From: Polaromonas sp. JS666
Lineage (GTDB): Bacteria; Pseudomonadota; Gammaproteobacteria; Burkholderiales; Burkholderiaceae_C
DNA length: 64,000 nt
Direction of reading: 5' to 3'
Assembly (NCBI RefSeq): GCF_000013865.1
Contig: NC_007948.1
Span: forward strand, 4,889,001 to 4,953,000
In this document: positions 35,329-44,904 of the stretch, piece after piece
Position numbering within the stretch: position 1 is the first letter of the stretch
How the letters are laid out: the number at the start of each line of letters is the position of its first letter
Program-made: the position numbers and the translations under genes
Notes under the pieces: generated by a model
Databases searched by the model: none
What the model saw: the letters and a program-made list of their open reading frames with translations, nothing else
Told to the model about the DNA's origin: nothing

Positions 35329-37761
35329 TTAGCTGAGAAGGCGCTCCGGATTGGCGTCCAGCTTGGCCAGGGCATCGCGCGTGGCGCGCACTGTGAGCGC
35401 CTCTTCTTCGGTTGGCACCAGCAAACCAGCTTGCATGTAGGCGGCCAGGCGACGCGCCTGGATCAGGAAGTTGCGGCCATCGGACGCCGCAAACAAATGC
35501 AGCTGCTTGCGATCACTGCACCAGGCAAACTGAACATGGCTGATTTTTCCGCTGTGGTCCAGACTGAACCAGCTTCCCAGTTGCAGTTCCTGGACCCAGG
35601 CGCGCATCGCTTCCGTGGGCTGGCTGCCGCCATCGGTGATCACCTCGATATCGGCCGCATCAATGCCGATCATGGTGACCAGGCTCTCGGTGTCGAGCGG
35701 CAGATCACCGACATCCTCGTCCGACAAATAGTCCTCCAGATTGGCCAGGCGCTTGGCCATGGCATCGATCCGCTCCATCGAAATCGCGTCGGTTTTCGAC
35801 ATGAACGCATCGGCCAGCGTGTCGCTGATGACCTTCAGATGCTGATCCTGGTCAGGCGTCGCCAGGCCAAGCATGGACATGCCCAGGCGCAGGAGTTGCA
35901 GCAGCTTGGGCAAGTCGGCAATCACACGGGCACGGTCGTTGCGGTTTGGCTTGGCGCTGGCGGCCCAGACCAGATCAGCCGCGGCCTGCTTGAGCGTGAT
36001 GGTTTCGGTGTGCTGGGGGCCGTTTTTCATCGCCGCAATGGCCAGGACTTCAGCCCAGACCTTGAACAGGAATTCGCGGATTTCACTGCGGACCGGCATG
36101 TCATTGAGCATGCTGCGCATCTCAATGGTGTACTGGATGACCATGGTCTCTTTTTGCTCGACCTGCTGGGCTACGCTCACCACGCGCGCGGCACTTCCCT
36201 GTTCCGATAGAAATTTGGACAGGAACTTCTCGAACTCGTCATAGACCAGCTGAAACACCCGCCGCCCGGTTTCGGGATACTGCTCGATCACCTGCACGAC
36301 CCGCCGGATCTCCGCCTCCATGGCGCCGCCGGACACCGTGACGTCGAACCCCAGCACGCAGGAGCCCATGCGGTCAATCAGCCGGCGCGTGGGATGTTGC
36401 AGGGAGCCAAAAAACTCCGGCTCGGAAATTGCGACCCGCAGCACAGGCATTTGAAGCCGCGCAAACCAGACACGTATTGCGGGCGGAATCCGGTCCTCGG
36501 CCAGGATGCTCTGGAACATCAAGGCGACGATTTCAATCGTCGCCTTTTCCGATGAAGTAGATGCGGCCTGCTTCAGTGCGCTGGTACGTTCCCGCAGTAC
36601 GCCAGCTGCACGGTCGACATGCGTCTGGTCATACACCTGGCCCGGCGCATCCAGCAGCAAGGTGCGCTCATGGCTGCTTTCTTCCGCCCGTTGCACTGTG
36701 GCCATGGCCTGGGCCAGTCGCGGGGAGGCCTGGTGGGACCGCGTGTCATCAAAACCGGCCACCTGATCGGACAGCAGACGCTTGAGGTGCCCCATCACGC
36801 CCTGAGCCCGCATACGCGCTCTGGCCAAGGGCGTGGTCGCGGTCTGCATACGCGTTTCTTCATGGATTTGGTGGCCCGAGGTCGAAGTCTCCGCTCCCCG
36901 TGCTGCACCGCCCCTGCCTTGGCCGCCGCTGCCGCTGCCGCTGCCGCTGCCGCTGCCGCTGCCGCTGCCGCTGCCGCTGCCGCTGCCGCTGCCGCTGCCG
37001 CTGCCGCTGCCGCTGCCGCTGCCGCTGCCGCTGCCGCTGCCGCCAGATTGTTCATGACTCCTGGCCTGCTCAGCAGCTGTTTCTGAGGGCGCATTCGTCC
37101 CCGGGGCAGAAGGTGTGCGTTTGACGAGTCCCCGCAGATCGATTTCAGCCATCACACCCTGCTGAACCAGGAACTCGTTGGTGGCGCGATAGGTCTCGAG
37201 CAAATGCGCAGCCAGGTTTTTCTGGATGAGGTCCTGAACCGTCAGCCACAGGTCCCGCGGCAAAAGCGCCTGGCCCCACTGTTCAACCAGGTGCTGCGCC
37301 AGTACTTCGGGCCGCAGGATGTCCTGCTTGTGCAGCTCGGCAATACCTTCGAGGTTCTGCACCCGCAGGCGGAGATCGTTGAGCTCCCAGCTCGCAACAT
37401 CGAGCAGGCGCAGGGCCAGGCGAGAGGCGAGAATCTTGTCCTCCATCACCTCATTGCCCATGAGCTCAAATTTGATGCTGCTGTTCGTGAATTTTGCCTG
37501 GCCACCCGCATGCGGGACGGATTGGGCTTCGGTCCATGCGCGCGTGGTGCCGCGGACCCAGGCTGAACTGCTTTTCTGGAAGGCCTGCCAGGCTTCGCGC
37601 CGGTCCTGCATTTCGCGGGCGCCACCCGGTTCGTCCCTCAATGCCGCCAGCCGGTTTTGAATGGCTTTGGCCAGCTCGGGCAATATTCCTGCGGCACGCT
37701 CCGTGAACAAAGCACGTGCCTGCTCGACCAGAAGAGTGTTCTTTTTGTTACTTGGAGCCAC
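35329..37761 (-). CDS. DUF1631 family protein with long Gly-Ser tract
   Basis: Large cytoplasmic protein of unknown function conserved in beta- and gammaproteobacteria. 810 residues, no signal peptide or membrane segment. The N-terminal 230 residues and the C-terminal 480 are the conserved DUF1631 blocks (for example MGNEVMEDKILASRLALRLLDVA and PTRRLIDRMGSCVLGFDVT). At about residues 241-280 they are joined by a Gly-Ser repeat of some 19-20 dipeptides, encoded by a perfect hexanucleotide array at 36925-37038, then a Gly/Arg/Ala-rich patch. Array length changes keep the frame, so the linker can vary between strains. It is alone on its strand between smg and secF. Confidence 0.85.
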   Translation of the reverse strand: MAPSNKKNTLLVEQARALFTERAAGILPELAKAIQNRLAALRDEPGGAREMQDRREAWQAFQKSSSAWVRGTTRAWTEAQSVPHAGGQAKFTNSSIKFELMGNEVMEDKILASRLALRLLDVASWELNDLRLRVQNLEGIAELHKQDILRPEVLAQHLVEQWGQALLPRDLWLTVQDLIQKNLAAHLLETYRATNEFLVQQGVMAEIDLRGLVKRTPSAPGTNAPSETAAEQARSHEQSGGSGSGSGSGSGSGSGSGSGSGSGSGSGSGSGSGSGSGSGGQGRGGAARGAETSTSGHQIHEETRMQTATTPLARARMRAQGVMGHLKRLLSDQVAGFDDTRSHQASPRLAQAMATVQRAEESSHERTLLLDAPGQVYDQTHVDRAAGVLRERTSALKQAASTSSEKATIEIVALMFQSILAEDRIPPAIRVWFARLQMPVLRVAISEPEFFGSLQHPTRRLIDRMGSCVLGFDVTVSGGAMEAEIRRVVQVIEQYPETGRRVFQLVYDEFEKFLSKFLSEQGSAARVVSVAQQVEQKETMVIQYTIEMRSMLNDMPVRSEIREFLFKVWAEVLAIAAMKNGPQHTETITLKQAAADLVWAASAKPNRNDRARVIADLPKLLQLLRLGMSMLGLATPDQDQHLKVISDTLADAFMSKTDAISMERIDAMAKRLANLEDYLSDEDVGDLPLDTESLVTMIGIDAADIEVITDGGSQPTEAMRAWVQELQLGSWFSLDHSGKISHVQFAWCSDRKQLHLFAASDGRNFLIQARRLAAYMQAGLLVPTEEEALTVRATRDALAKLDANPERLLS
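36925..37038. repeat. Hexanucleotide tandem repeat (19 units of GCCGCT)
   Basis: Nineteen perfect 6-bp units inside the DUF1631 gene, read on the minus strand as AGCGGC and translated as Ser-Gly. A twentieth unit is changed by one base (GCCGCC). Such perfect arrays are prone to slippage. Confidence 0.95.
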
Positions 37762-37788
37762 GACCGCCCTGAATAATTAGCCTATAGC

Positions 37789-38742
37789 TTACACCGTGGC
37801 ACCTGCGTTGGGGTCGTTGGGATCTTCTTCTTTTTTTGCCGGCCCCTTGACCAGATCTTCACGCCGGATGCCCAGCCACATGGCGATGGCGGCGGCCACG
37901 AACACGGAGGAGTAAATGCCGAACAAAATGCCGATGGTCAGCGCCAGGGCGAAGTAAAACAGGGTCGGCCCGCCAAACAGCAGCATGGACAGCACCATGA
38001 TCTGCGTTGAGCCGTGGGTGATGATGGTACGGCTGATGGTCGAGGTGATCGCGTTGTCGATGATCTGCACCGTGTTCATCTTCCGGTAGCGGCGAAAGTT
38101 CTCGCGGATCCGGTCAAAGATCACCACGGACTCATTGACGGAATAGCCCAGTACCGCCAGCACGGCGGCCAGTACCGCGAGGGAAAACTCCCACTGGAAG
38201 AACGCGAAAAAACCGAGAATGATGACGACGTCATGCAGGTTGGCAATGATGGCCGCCACCGCATACTTCCACTCAAAGCGGAAGGCGAGGTAGACCATGA
38301 TGCCGAACACCACCATGGCCAGGGCCTTCAGGCCATCGTGGGCCAGCTCCTCCCCGACCTGCGGGCCGACAAACTCCGTGCGGCGCAGTGTCACATCGCT
38401 GCTGGCCGCCTTCAGCGCCACCAGCACTTTTTCGCTTTGCTGCGCGGTGCTGACACCCTTCTGGGCCGGCAAACGGATCATCACATCACGCGACGTTCCG
38501 AAGTTTTGCACTTGCACATCGGTCAGCCCCAGCCCTGCCACGGTCGCCCGGATTTTCCCCACATCTGCCGCCTGGGCGTAATTGACCTCCATCAGCGTGC
38601 CGCCAGTGAACTCCACTGACAGGTGCAGGCCGCGTGAGAACAGGAAAAACACCGCCAGCGCAAACGTTGCAAAGCTGATGACATTGAAGATCAGGGCGTG
38701 CCGCATGAACGGAATGTCACGCCGGATTTTGAAAAATTCCAT
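37789..38742 (-). CDS. secF: Protein translocase subunit SecF
   Basis: Inner membrane partner of SecD that uses the proton gradient to help pull proteins through SecYEG. The 317-residue protein has a first membrane helix (ALIFNVISFATFALAVFFLF), then the SecF motif LSVEFTGGTLMEVNY at the start of the periplasmic domain. The five-helix C-terminal RND-like core contains VLAVLGYSVNESVVIFDRIRENFR and ITHGSTQIMVLSMLLFGG. It is 38 bases downstream of secD. Confidence 0.97.
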   Translation of the reverse strand: MEFFKIRRDIPFMRHALIFNVISFATFALAVFFLFSRGLHLSVEFTGGTLMEVNYAQAADVGKIRATVAGLGLTDVQVQNFGTSRDVMIRLPAQKGVSTAQQSEKVLVALKAASSDVTLRRTEFVGPQVGEELAHDGLKALAMVVFGIMVYLAFRFEWKYAVAAIIANLHDVVIILGFFAFFQWEFSLAVLAAVLAVLGYSVNESVVIFDRIRENFRRYRKMNTVQIIDNAITSTISRTIITHGSTQIMVLSMLLFGGPTLFYFALALTIGILFGIYSSVFVAAAIAMWLGIRREDLVKGPAKKEEDPNDPNAGATV

Positions 38743-38780
38743 CGAGGGTCCTTGGGAAGCTCAGAAACAAGAAGCCGGGG

Positions 38781-40655
38781 TCATTTCGCCACAGCGCCGG
38801 ACGCGTCGGGCCGCCACACCGTGCCGATGGACACCGTCTTGAGCTTTTTCTGCCGGCCATACCAGAGATTGACCAGGCCACGCGAGAAAAATACCGCAGA
38901 GAACATGCTGGTCAAAATGCCGATGCAGTGCACCACCGCAAAACCGCGTACCGGGCCGGAACCAAAGGCCAGCAATGCCAGGCCCACAATCAGGGTCGAG
39001 GTGTTGGAGTCCAGGATGGTGGCCCAGGCCCGCTCATACCCCGCATGAATGGCCGCCTGGGCCGAGGCGCCATTGCGCAATTCCTCGCGCACGCGCTCAT
39101 TGATCAGCACGTTGGAGTCGATGGCCATGCCCAGTGCCAGTGCCATGGCCGCCATGCCGGGCAAGGTCAGGGTCGCCTGCAGCATGGAAAGCACCGCGAC
39201 GAGCAGCAGCAGGTTCACCGCCAGCGCCAGGCCGGAGATCAGGCCGAACAGCATGTAGTAGGCCGCCATGAAGGCCACGATCACGACAAAACCCCAGGAC
39301 ACGCTGTGAAAGCCCTTGGAAATATTGTCGGCACCCAGCGTCGGGCCGATGGTGCGCTCTTCAATGATTTCCATGGGCGCGGCGAGGGAGCCCGCGCGCA
39401 GCAGCAAGGCCAGGTCATTGGCTTCGCTCACACTCATGGAGCCGGAAATCTGGAAGCGGTTGCCGAGTTCACTCTGGATGACCGGCGCGGTCAGGACCTC
39501 GCCCTTGCCTTTTTCAAACAGCAGGATGGCCATGCGTTTCTTCAGGTTCTCGCGGCTGGTGTCGCGCATGATGCGGCCGCCCTTGGCATCGACCGTCAGA
39601 TCCACTTTGGGCTGCTGGTTCTGCGAGTCAAAGCCGGGCTGGGCATCCGTCAGGTTCTCGCCGGTCAGGATCACCTGTTTCTTGACAATCACCGCCTGCC
39701 CGTTGCGCTCGAAAAAGCGCTCGGTGCCAAACGGCACGGCACCGGTGTTGTTTTCCGCAGCGCGCGCCTCGGCGCTGTCTTCCACGAGACGCATCTCCAG
39801 TGTCGCTGTACGCCCCAGGATGTCCTTGGCCTTGGCCGTATCCTGAACACCCGGCAATTGCACCACGATACGGTCCAGGCCCTGCTGCTGAATCACCGGC
39901 TCGGCCACGCCCAGCTCGTTGATCCGGTTGTGCAGCGTGACCATGTTCTGCTTGAGCGCCTGATCCTGGATCCGGCGCGCCGCCTCGGGCTTGATGCTGG
40001 CCGTCAGCTTGTACTCCGTGCCCTCCGGGACATCGACGGTCTGCAGGTCCGGAAACTGATCCTGGATCAGCGCCTTGGCAGAGGCCAGGGTCTCGCTGTC
40101 GCGAACCTTGATGTCAATGGCCTGGGCATTGCGGCTGATGCCACCATGGCGGATATTTTTTTCGCGCAGCGACAGGCGAATGTCGCCCGACAGGGACTCG
40201 GCCCGTTTGGTCAGCGCCGCCTGCATGTCCACCTGCAGCATGAAATGCACGCCGCCACGCAGGTCCAGCCCCAGGTACATGGGAAACGCGTGCAGCGAAG
40301 TCAGCCAGGCGGGTGAGCGCGACAGCAGGTTGAGCGCGACCACATACGACGGATTCGCGGGATCGGGCGACAGCGCCTTCTGGACGGCGTCTTTCGCCTT
40401 GAGCTGGGTATCGGTATCGCCAAAGCGTGCCTTGACCGAAGTACCCTCCAGGGCGATGACATCCGCCGTGATGCCCACATCCTTGAGCGCCTGTTCCACC
40501 CTCGCCATCGTCGTCGTGTCAATCTTGACCGTGGACTTGCCGCTGGAAATCTGCACTGCCGGCGCTTCGCCAAAAAAGTTGGGCAGCGTGTACAGGGCTG
40601 CGATCAATAGCGCGACCACAATAATGGCGTACTTCCAGGCCGGATAACGATTCAT
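38781..40655 (-). CDS. secD: Protein translocase subunit SecD
   Basis: Larger RND-like subunit of the SecDF export motor. The 624-residue protein starts MNRYPAWKYAIIVVALLIAALYTLPN (first membrane helix). It then has the motif YLGLDLRGGVHFMLQVDM, a large periplasmic P1 region with RIVVQLPGVQDTAKAKDILG, and the five-helix core with MAAMALALGMAIDSNVLINERVREELR, which carries the key acidic residue. It lies between yajC and secF in the standard order. Confidence 0.97.
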   Translation of the reverse strand: MNRYPAWKYAIIVVALLIAALYTLPNFFGEAPAVQISSGKSTVKIDTTTMARVEQALKDVGITADVIALEGTSVKARFGDTDTQLKAKDAVQKALSPDPANPSYVVALNLLSRSPAWLTSLHAFPMYLGLDLRGGVHFMLQVDMQAALTKRAESLSGDIRLSLREKNIRHGGISRNAQAIDIKVRDSETLASAKALIQDQFPDLQTVDVPEGTEYKLTASIKPEAARRIQDQALKQNMVTLHNRINELGVAEPVIQQQGLDRIVVQLPGVQDTAKAKDILGRTATLEMRLVEDSAEARAAENNTGAVPFGTERFFERNGQAVIVKKQVILTGENLTDAQPGFDSQNQQPKVDLTVDAKGGRIMRDTSRENLKKRMAILLFEKGKGEVLTAPVIQSELGNRFQISGSMSVSEANDLALLLRAGSLAAPMEIIEERTIGPTLGADNISKGFHSVSWGFVVIVAFMAAYYMLFGLISGLALAVNLLLLVAVLSMLQATLTLPGMAAMALALGMAIDSNVLINERVREELRNGASAQAAIHAGYERAWATILDSNTSTLIVGLALLAFGSGPVRGFAVVHCIGILTSMFSAVFFSRGLVNLWYGRQKKLKTVSIGTVWRPDASGAVAK

Positions 40656-40724
40656 GAGGGGGCTGTTCCTGGTGGACGGATGAACAAAGTGAGGCCCTGC
40701 GGGCCTCAGGGGGTCAGCAAGACC

Positions 40725-41066
40725 TTACTTCGCGGCGCCGATAGCGCCCTTGGGCAGCACCTGGATGATGGCGCTGCGCTGCAGTTGCACTTCAACGCCG
40801 GGCGCGAGCTCCAGGGACAGGTACACATCACCGAGCTTGGTCACCTTGCCAAGCAAGCCGCCTGCGGTAGCGACTTCATCGCCTTTGGCCAGCGCGTCGA
40901 TCATGGCACGATGTTCTTTTTGCTTTTTCATCTGTGGACGGATCATCACGAAATACAGCACCACAAACATCAGCACCAGGGGAAGCATGCCCGTCAGCGA
41001 CGACAACATGTCGCCTCCCGCGGCGGCGGCAGGAGCGGTTTGGGCAAAAGCAGAAGAAATGAACAC
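40725..41066 (-). CDS. yajC: Preprotein translocase accessory subunit YajC
   Basis: Small single-span inner membrane protein associated with SecDF. I chose GTG 41066 (M-FISSAFAQTAPAAAAGG) because GTGGAG lies six bases upstream; a GTG four codons earlier lacks a ribosome site. The membrane helix is MLPLVLMFVVLYFVMI, directly followed by RPQMKKQKEHRAMIDALAKGDEVATAGGL, the YajC hallmark. 113 residues. First gene of yajC-secD-secF; the usual upstream tgt is not present here. Confidence 0.93.
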   Translation of the reverse strand: MFISSAFAQTAPAAAAGGDMLSSLTGMLPLVLMFVVLYFVMIRPQMKKQKEHRAMIDALAKGDEVATAGGLLGKVTKLGDVYLSLELAPGVEVQLQRSAIIQVLPKGAIGAAK

Positions 41067-41102
41067 GGCAAACTCCACAACGATTTAAGGAAACACTGGC
41101 AG

Positions 41103-41128
41103 GCGCTCCGGCCGACAGGCCAGAGCGC
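41103..41128. terminator. Hairpin between the indolepyruvate oxidoreductase gene and yajC
   Basis: GCGCTC-C-GGCC-GACA-GGCC-A-GAGCGC forms a stem of about 10 bp with one mismatch and a GACA loop. There is no T run, so a terminator role is a guess based on position in the 233-base gap. Confidence 0.4.
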
Positions 41129-41299
41129 ACAGTCCGTGATTGTATGCGGCGGGCGGCCGACAGGAAGGTGTACCCGGCAGCTTGCCGGGCATTTTCAGGC
41201 CATACCGGCAAGCAGAAGCCGCCCGTTGAGGGGCTACCGCGCCTTCCGGCGGCAACGGCCCGGGCGGTTGCCGTGCTCGTCCGGCGCGGCGCGGCGTGC

Positions 41300-44200
41300 C
41301 TAGGCGGCCTGCTGCGCGGTGGCTGCCGGCTGGCGGAAGGACTGCATCAGTGCCGCCCATTGCGGCCGCGCGGTTTGCAGGTGGCGCTCCTTGACGTGGC
41401 CGTAGCCCTTGATCAGCTCGGGAATCCGGGCAATTTCCACGGCCATGGAGTGGTTTTGGGCGGTCAGACCGGCCAGCACTTCCTCCAGGCTGGCGCGGTA
41501 CTCGTCAATCAATGCGCGCTCCATTCTGCGCTCCTCGCTGCGGCCAAACACATCCAGCGGCGTGCCGCGCAAACCCTTGAGCCGGGCCAGCACCTTGAAG
41601 CCGGCCAGCATCCAGGGGCCGAACTGCTGCTTTTGCAGCTCGCCCTTGTCGTTTTTGGACGCGATCAGCGGGGGCGCCAGGTGGTAGTTGAGCTTGAAGT
41701 CGCCCTCAAACATGGCATTGACCTTGCCGAGAAATCCGGCATCGGTGTGCAGCCGCGCCACTTCATACTCGTCCTTGTAGGCCATCAGCTTGAACAGGTA
41801 CCGGGCCACGGCCTCGGTCAGCATGGTCTTGCCGAGGGGCGCTTCCGCCAGCCGCACCTTGTCCACAAACGCCTGGTAGGTCCGGGCGTAAGCGGCGTTC
41901 TGGTAGGCCGTCAGGAAATCCACCCGCTTGGCCAGCATCTCGGCCAGGGAGGGCTTTTTCACAAACTCGATCACCTGCGCCGCCTTGAACAAAGCCTGTA
42001 CCGCGGCCAGGTCATGCGCGCAGCGACGGCCCCATTCAAAGGCCGCCCGGTTGTTCTCGACCTGCACGCCGTTGAGTTCAATGGCCCGCATCAGCGAGGC
42101 ATGGGACAGCGGCACCCGGCCTTTTTGCCAGGCAAAGCCCAGCATCAGGGGGTTGGTGTAAATCGAATCGCCAATCATCTGCACGGCCACCTGCTCCGCA
42201 TCGAAGCTGCCCAGCAAGTCAGCGCCCACTGCGGCCGTCACGGCACTTGCGCAATTGCCGCCCGGAAATTGCCAGTCGGGGTTCGTCACAAAGGCCGCCG
42301 TCGGCGTGCCGTGCGAGTTCATCGCCACGTAGGTGCGGCCCGGCTGCATGACCGTAAGTGTGTACTTGCTGGCCGCCACGATCGGATCGCAGCCGATCAC
42401 CAGGTCGGCCTTGGCGGTGTCCACCTTGGTGGTGTAAATCGCCTCGGGCCGGTTGGCGATCTGGATATGACTCCAGGTGGCGCCGCCCTTTTGCGCCAGC
42501 CCGCCGGCATCCTGCGTGACCACCCCTTTGCCCTCGAGGTGGGCAGCCATGCCCAGCAACTGGCCAATCGTGATGACACCGGTGCCGCCGACGCCTCCCA
42601 CCACGATGCCCCAGGCGTTTTCAGCCACGGGCAGCACCGGTTCGGGAATCGCGGGCAGGCTGCTCAGGCCGCCCTTTTTTTCCTTCTTCGGCTTTTTCAG
42701 CTGGCCGCCTTCCACCGTGACAAAGCTGGGGCAGAAACCCTTGACGCAGGAGTAGTCCTTGTTGCAGGTGTTCTGGTTGATGCGGCGCTTGCGGCCAAAT
42801 TCGGTTTCGAGCGGCTCCACCGACAGGCAATTGGACTGCACCGAGCAGTCACCACAGCCTTCGCAGACCAGCTCGTTGATGACCACGCGCTTTTCCGGAT
42901 CCGCCAGGGTGCCGCGCTTGCGGCGCCGGCGCTTTTCCGTCGCGCAGGTCTGGTCGTAAATGATGGCGGTCGTACCCTTGAGCTCGCGGAATTCGCGCTG
43001 GATGCGGTCGAGTTCGTCGCGGTGATGCACCGTCACCCCTTCGAGTAACCTGGCGCCCTGGTACTTTTGCGGCTCGTCGGTGACGATCACCAGTTTGGCC
43101 ACGCCTTCGGCGAGCAGGCTCTGCATGATCTGCAGCACGGAATGGCCCTCGGGCCGCTCTCCCACCTGCTGGCCGCCGGTCATGGCGACCGCATCGTTGT
43201 AGAGGACCTTGTAGGTGATGTTCACCCCGGAAGCGATGGCCTGGCGGATCGCCAGCAGGCCGCTGTGAAAGTAGGTGCCGTCGCCCAGATTGGCAAACAC
43301 ATGCTGGTCGGTCGTGAACGCCGCCTGGCCGACCCAGGTCACGCCTTCACCGCCCATCTGGGTGAAGGTGGAGGTGGAACGGTCCATCCAGGTCGCCATG
43401 TAGTGGCAGCCAATGCCGGCCACGGCGCGCGAACCTTCGGGCACGCGGGTGCTGGTGTTGTGCGGGCAGCCGCTGCAAAACCAGGGGGCCCGCTCGCCGG
43501 TGTCGACTTTGACTTCGGTCAGCGCGCGCTCCCGCGCCTCGATGACGGCCAGGCGCGCATCCATGCGCGAGATGATGTCGGCGGGCACGCCCAGCTTCTT
43601 CAGGCGTTTGGCAATCGCCTTGGCGATGATGGCCGGCGTCAGGTCGACCTTGGCGCGCAGCAGCCAGTTGTCGCTCGGGTTGGAACGGCTCCATTCGCCG
43701 CCGGACTGGTCGCCCTCCGGCTCGTCAAACTTGCCCAGCACATTCGGCCGCACGTCGGCGCGCCAGTTGTAGAGCTCTTCCTTGATCTGGTATTCAATGA
43801 CCTGGCGCTTTTCCTCGACCACCAGGATTTCCTGCAGGCCTTCGGCAAAGTCACGCGTGATGGTGGCCTCCAGCGGCCACACCACATTGACCTTGTGCAG
43901 GCGAATGCCGAGCTGGTGGCAGGTCTCCTCGTCCAGGCCCAGGTCGGCCAGCGCCTGGCGTGTGTCGTTGAAGGCCTTGCCGCTGGCGATCACCCCGAAA
44001 CGGTCTTTCGGCCCGGCAATGACGTTGTAATTGAGCTTGTTGGCCCGGATGTAGGCAAGCGCGGCATACCACTTGAAGTCCATCAGGCGCGCCTCCTGCT
44101 CCAGCGGCGGGTCGGGCCACCGGATGTGCAGGCCGCCCGGCGGCATCTGGAAATCTTCGGGGATGACGATCTTCACGCGGTCCGGATCGACCAGCACCGA

Positions 44201-44863
44201 GCTGGACGACTCCACCACCTCCTGGATGGTCTTCATGCCCGACCAGACGCCCGAAAAACGGCTCATGGCAAAAGCATGCAGCCCCATGTCGAGGATGTCC
44301 TGCACGCTGGACGGAAAAAACACCGGCAGGCCGCAGGCCTTGAAGATGTGGTCGCTCTGGTGCGCCGCCGTCGAGCTCTTGGACACATGGTCGTCGCCCG
44401 CAATGGCGATCACGCCACCGTGTTTGGCGGTGCCGGCCATGTTGGCATGCTTGAACACGTCCGAGCAGCGGTCCACGCCCGGCCCCTTGCCGTACCAGAT
44501 GCCGAACACGCCGTCGAATTTCTTGCTTTGCGGATACAGGTCCAGCTGCTGCGTGCCCCAGACCGCGGTGGCGCCCAGTTCTTCATTGACGCCGGGCTGG
44601 AACACGATGTTTTGCGCTGCCAGATGCTTTTTGGCCGCCCACAGCGCTTGGTCATAGCCGCCCAGCGGCGAGCCGCGGTAGCCGCTGATAAAGCCGCCGG
44701 TGTTCAGGCCGGCGATAGCGTCGCGCGTGCGCTGCAGCATGGGCAGGCGAACCAGCGCCTGCACGCCGCTCATGAAGGCGCGGCCGTGCTCCAGGCTGTA
44801 TTTGTCGTCCAGCGTGACGGTTTCCAGCGCCTTGCGAATGTGTTCAGGAAGTGGGGCGTTCAT
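41300..44863 (-). CDS. Indolepyruvate ferredoxin oxidoreductase, fused form
   Basis: Oxidatively decarboxylates arylpyruvates (or branched-chain 2-oxoacids) to acyl-CoA, passing electrons to ferredoxin. The 1187 residues contain the fused alpha and beta parts: an N-terminal pyrimidine domain (GLNTGGFISGYRGSPLGGYD, GKGPGVDRCSDVFKHANMAG), and a TPP-binding domain (CPHNTSTRVPEG, GIGCHYMATWMDRST, FANLGDGTYFHSGLLA). These are followed by cysteine-rich iron-sulfur motifs (CEGCGDCSVQSNC, CNKDYSCVKGFC) and a gamma domain (VVGGVGGTGVITIGQLLG, GGLAQKGGATWSHIQ). The start ATG 44863 has GGGAG upstream. A partial copy of its 5' end precedes it and overlaps at ATGA. The divergent Lrp-type gene suggests amino-acid-responsive control. 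Confidence 0.95.
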   Translation of the reverse strand: MNAPLPEHIRKALETVTLDDKYSLEHGRAFMSGVQALVRLPMLQRTRDAIAGLNTGGFISGYRGSPLGGYDQALWAAKKHLAAQNIVFQPGVNEELGATAVWGTQQLDLYPQSKKFDGVFGIWYGKGPGVDRCSDVFKHANMAGTAKHGGVIAIAGDDHVSKSSTAAHQSDHIFKACGLPVFFPSSVQDILDMGLHAFAMSRFSGVWSGMKTIQEVVESSSSVLVDPDRVKIVIPEDFQMPPGGLHIRWPDPPLEQEARLMDFKWYAALAYIRANKLNYNVIAGPKDRFGVIASGKAFNDTRQALADLGLDEETCHQLGIRLHKVNVVWPLEATITRDFAEGLQEILVVEEKRQVIEYQIKEELYNWRADVRPNVLGKFDEPEGDQSGGEWSRSNPSDNWLLRAKVDLTPAIIAKAIAKRLKKLGVPADIISRMDARLAVIEARERALTEVKVDTGERAPWFCSGCPHNTSTRVPEGSRAVAGIGCHYMATWMDRSTSTFTQMGGEGVTWVGQAAFTTDQHVFANLGDGTYFHSGLLAIRQAIASGVNITYKVLYNDAVAMTGGQQVGERPEGHSVLQIMQSLLAEGVAKLVIVTDEPQKYQGARLLEGVTVHHRDELDRIQREFRELKGTTAIIYDQTCATEKRRRRKRGTLADPEKRVVINELVCEGCGDCSVQSNCLSVEPLETEFGRKRRINQNTCNKDYSCVKGFCPSFVTVEGGQLKKPKKEKKGGLSSLPAIPEPVLPVAENAWGIVVGGVGGTGVITIGQLLGMAAHLEGKGVVTQDAGGLAQKGGATWSHIQIANRPEAIYTTKVDTAKADLVIGCDPIVAASKYTLTVMQPGRTYVAMNSHGTPTAAFVTNPDWQFPGGNCASAVTAAVGADLLGSFDAEQVAVQMIGDSIYTNPLMLGFAWQKGRVPLSHASLMRAIELNGVQVENNRAAFEWGRRCAHDLAAVQALFKAAQVIEFVKKPSLAEMLAKRVDFLTAYQNAAYARTYQAFVDKVRLAEAPLGKTMLTEAVARYLFKLMAYKDEYEVARLHTDAGFLGKVNAMFEGDFKLNYHLAPPLIASKNDKGELQKQQFGPWMLAGFKVLARLKGLRGTPLDVFGRSEERRMERALIDEYRASLEEVLAGLTAQNHSMAVEIARIPELIKGYGHVKERHLQTARPQWAALMQSFRQPAATAQQAA

Positions 44864-44904
44864 TCGGCAACTCCCGTACGAACAAGCTCGACGACAAATA
44901 CAGC
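44795..44904. repeat. 15-bp inverted repeat flanking the oxidoreductase start codon
   Basis: GCTGTATTTGTCGTC (44795-44809) inside the gene and GACGACAAATACAGC (44890-44904) upstream are perfect inverses. In the transcript they could form a stem holding the GGGAG ribosome site and ATG 44863 in an 80-base loop. The outer copy is itself part of an imperfect palindrome (44894-44933). Confidence 0.75.

Noticed and set aside
36619..37124. Plus- and minus-strand frames with poly-Ala, poly-Pro/Leu or poly-Arg/Cys across the hexanucleotide array
   Set aside because: All are alternative readings of the repeat in the DUF1631 gene; only the Gly-Ser reading joins two conserved blocks.
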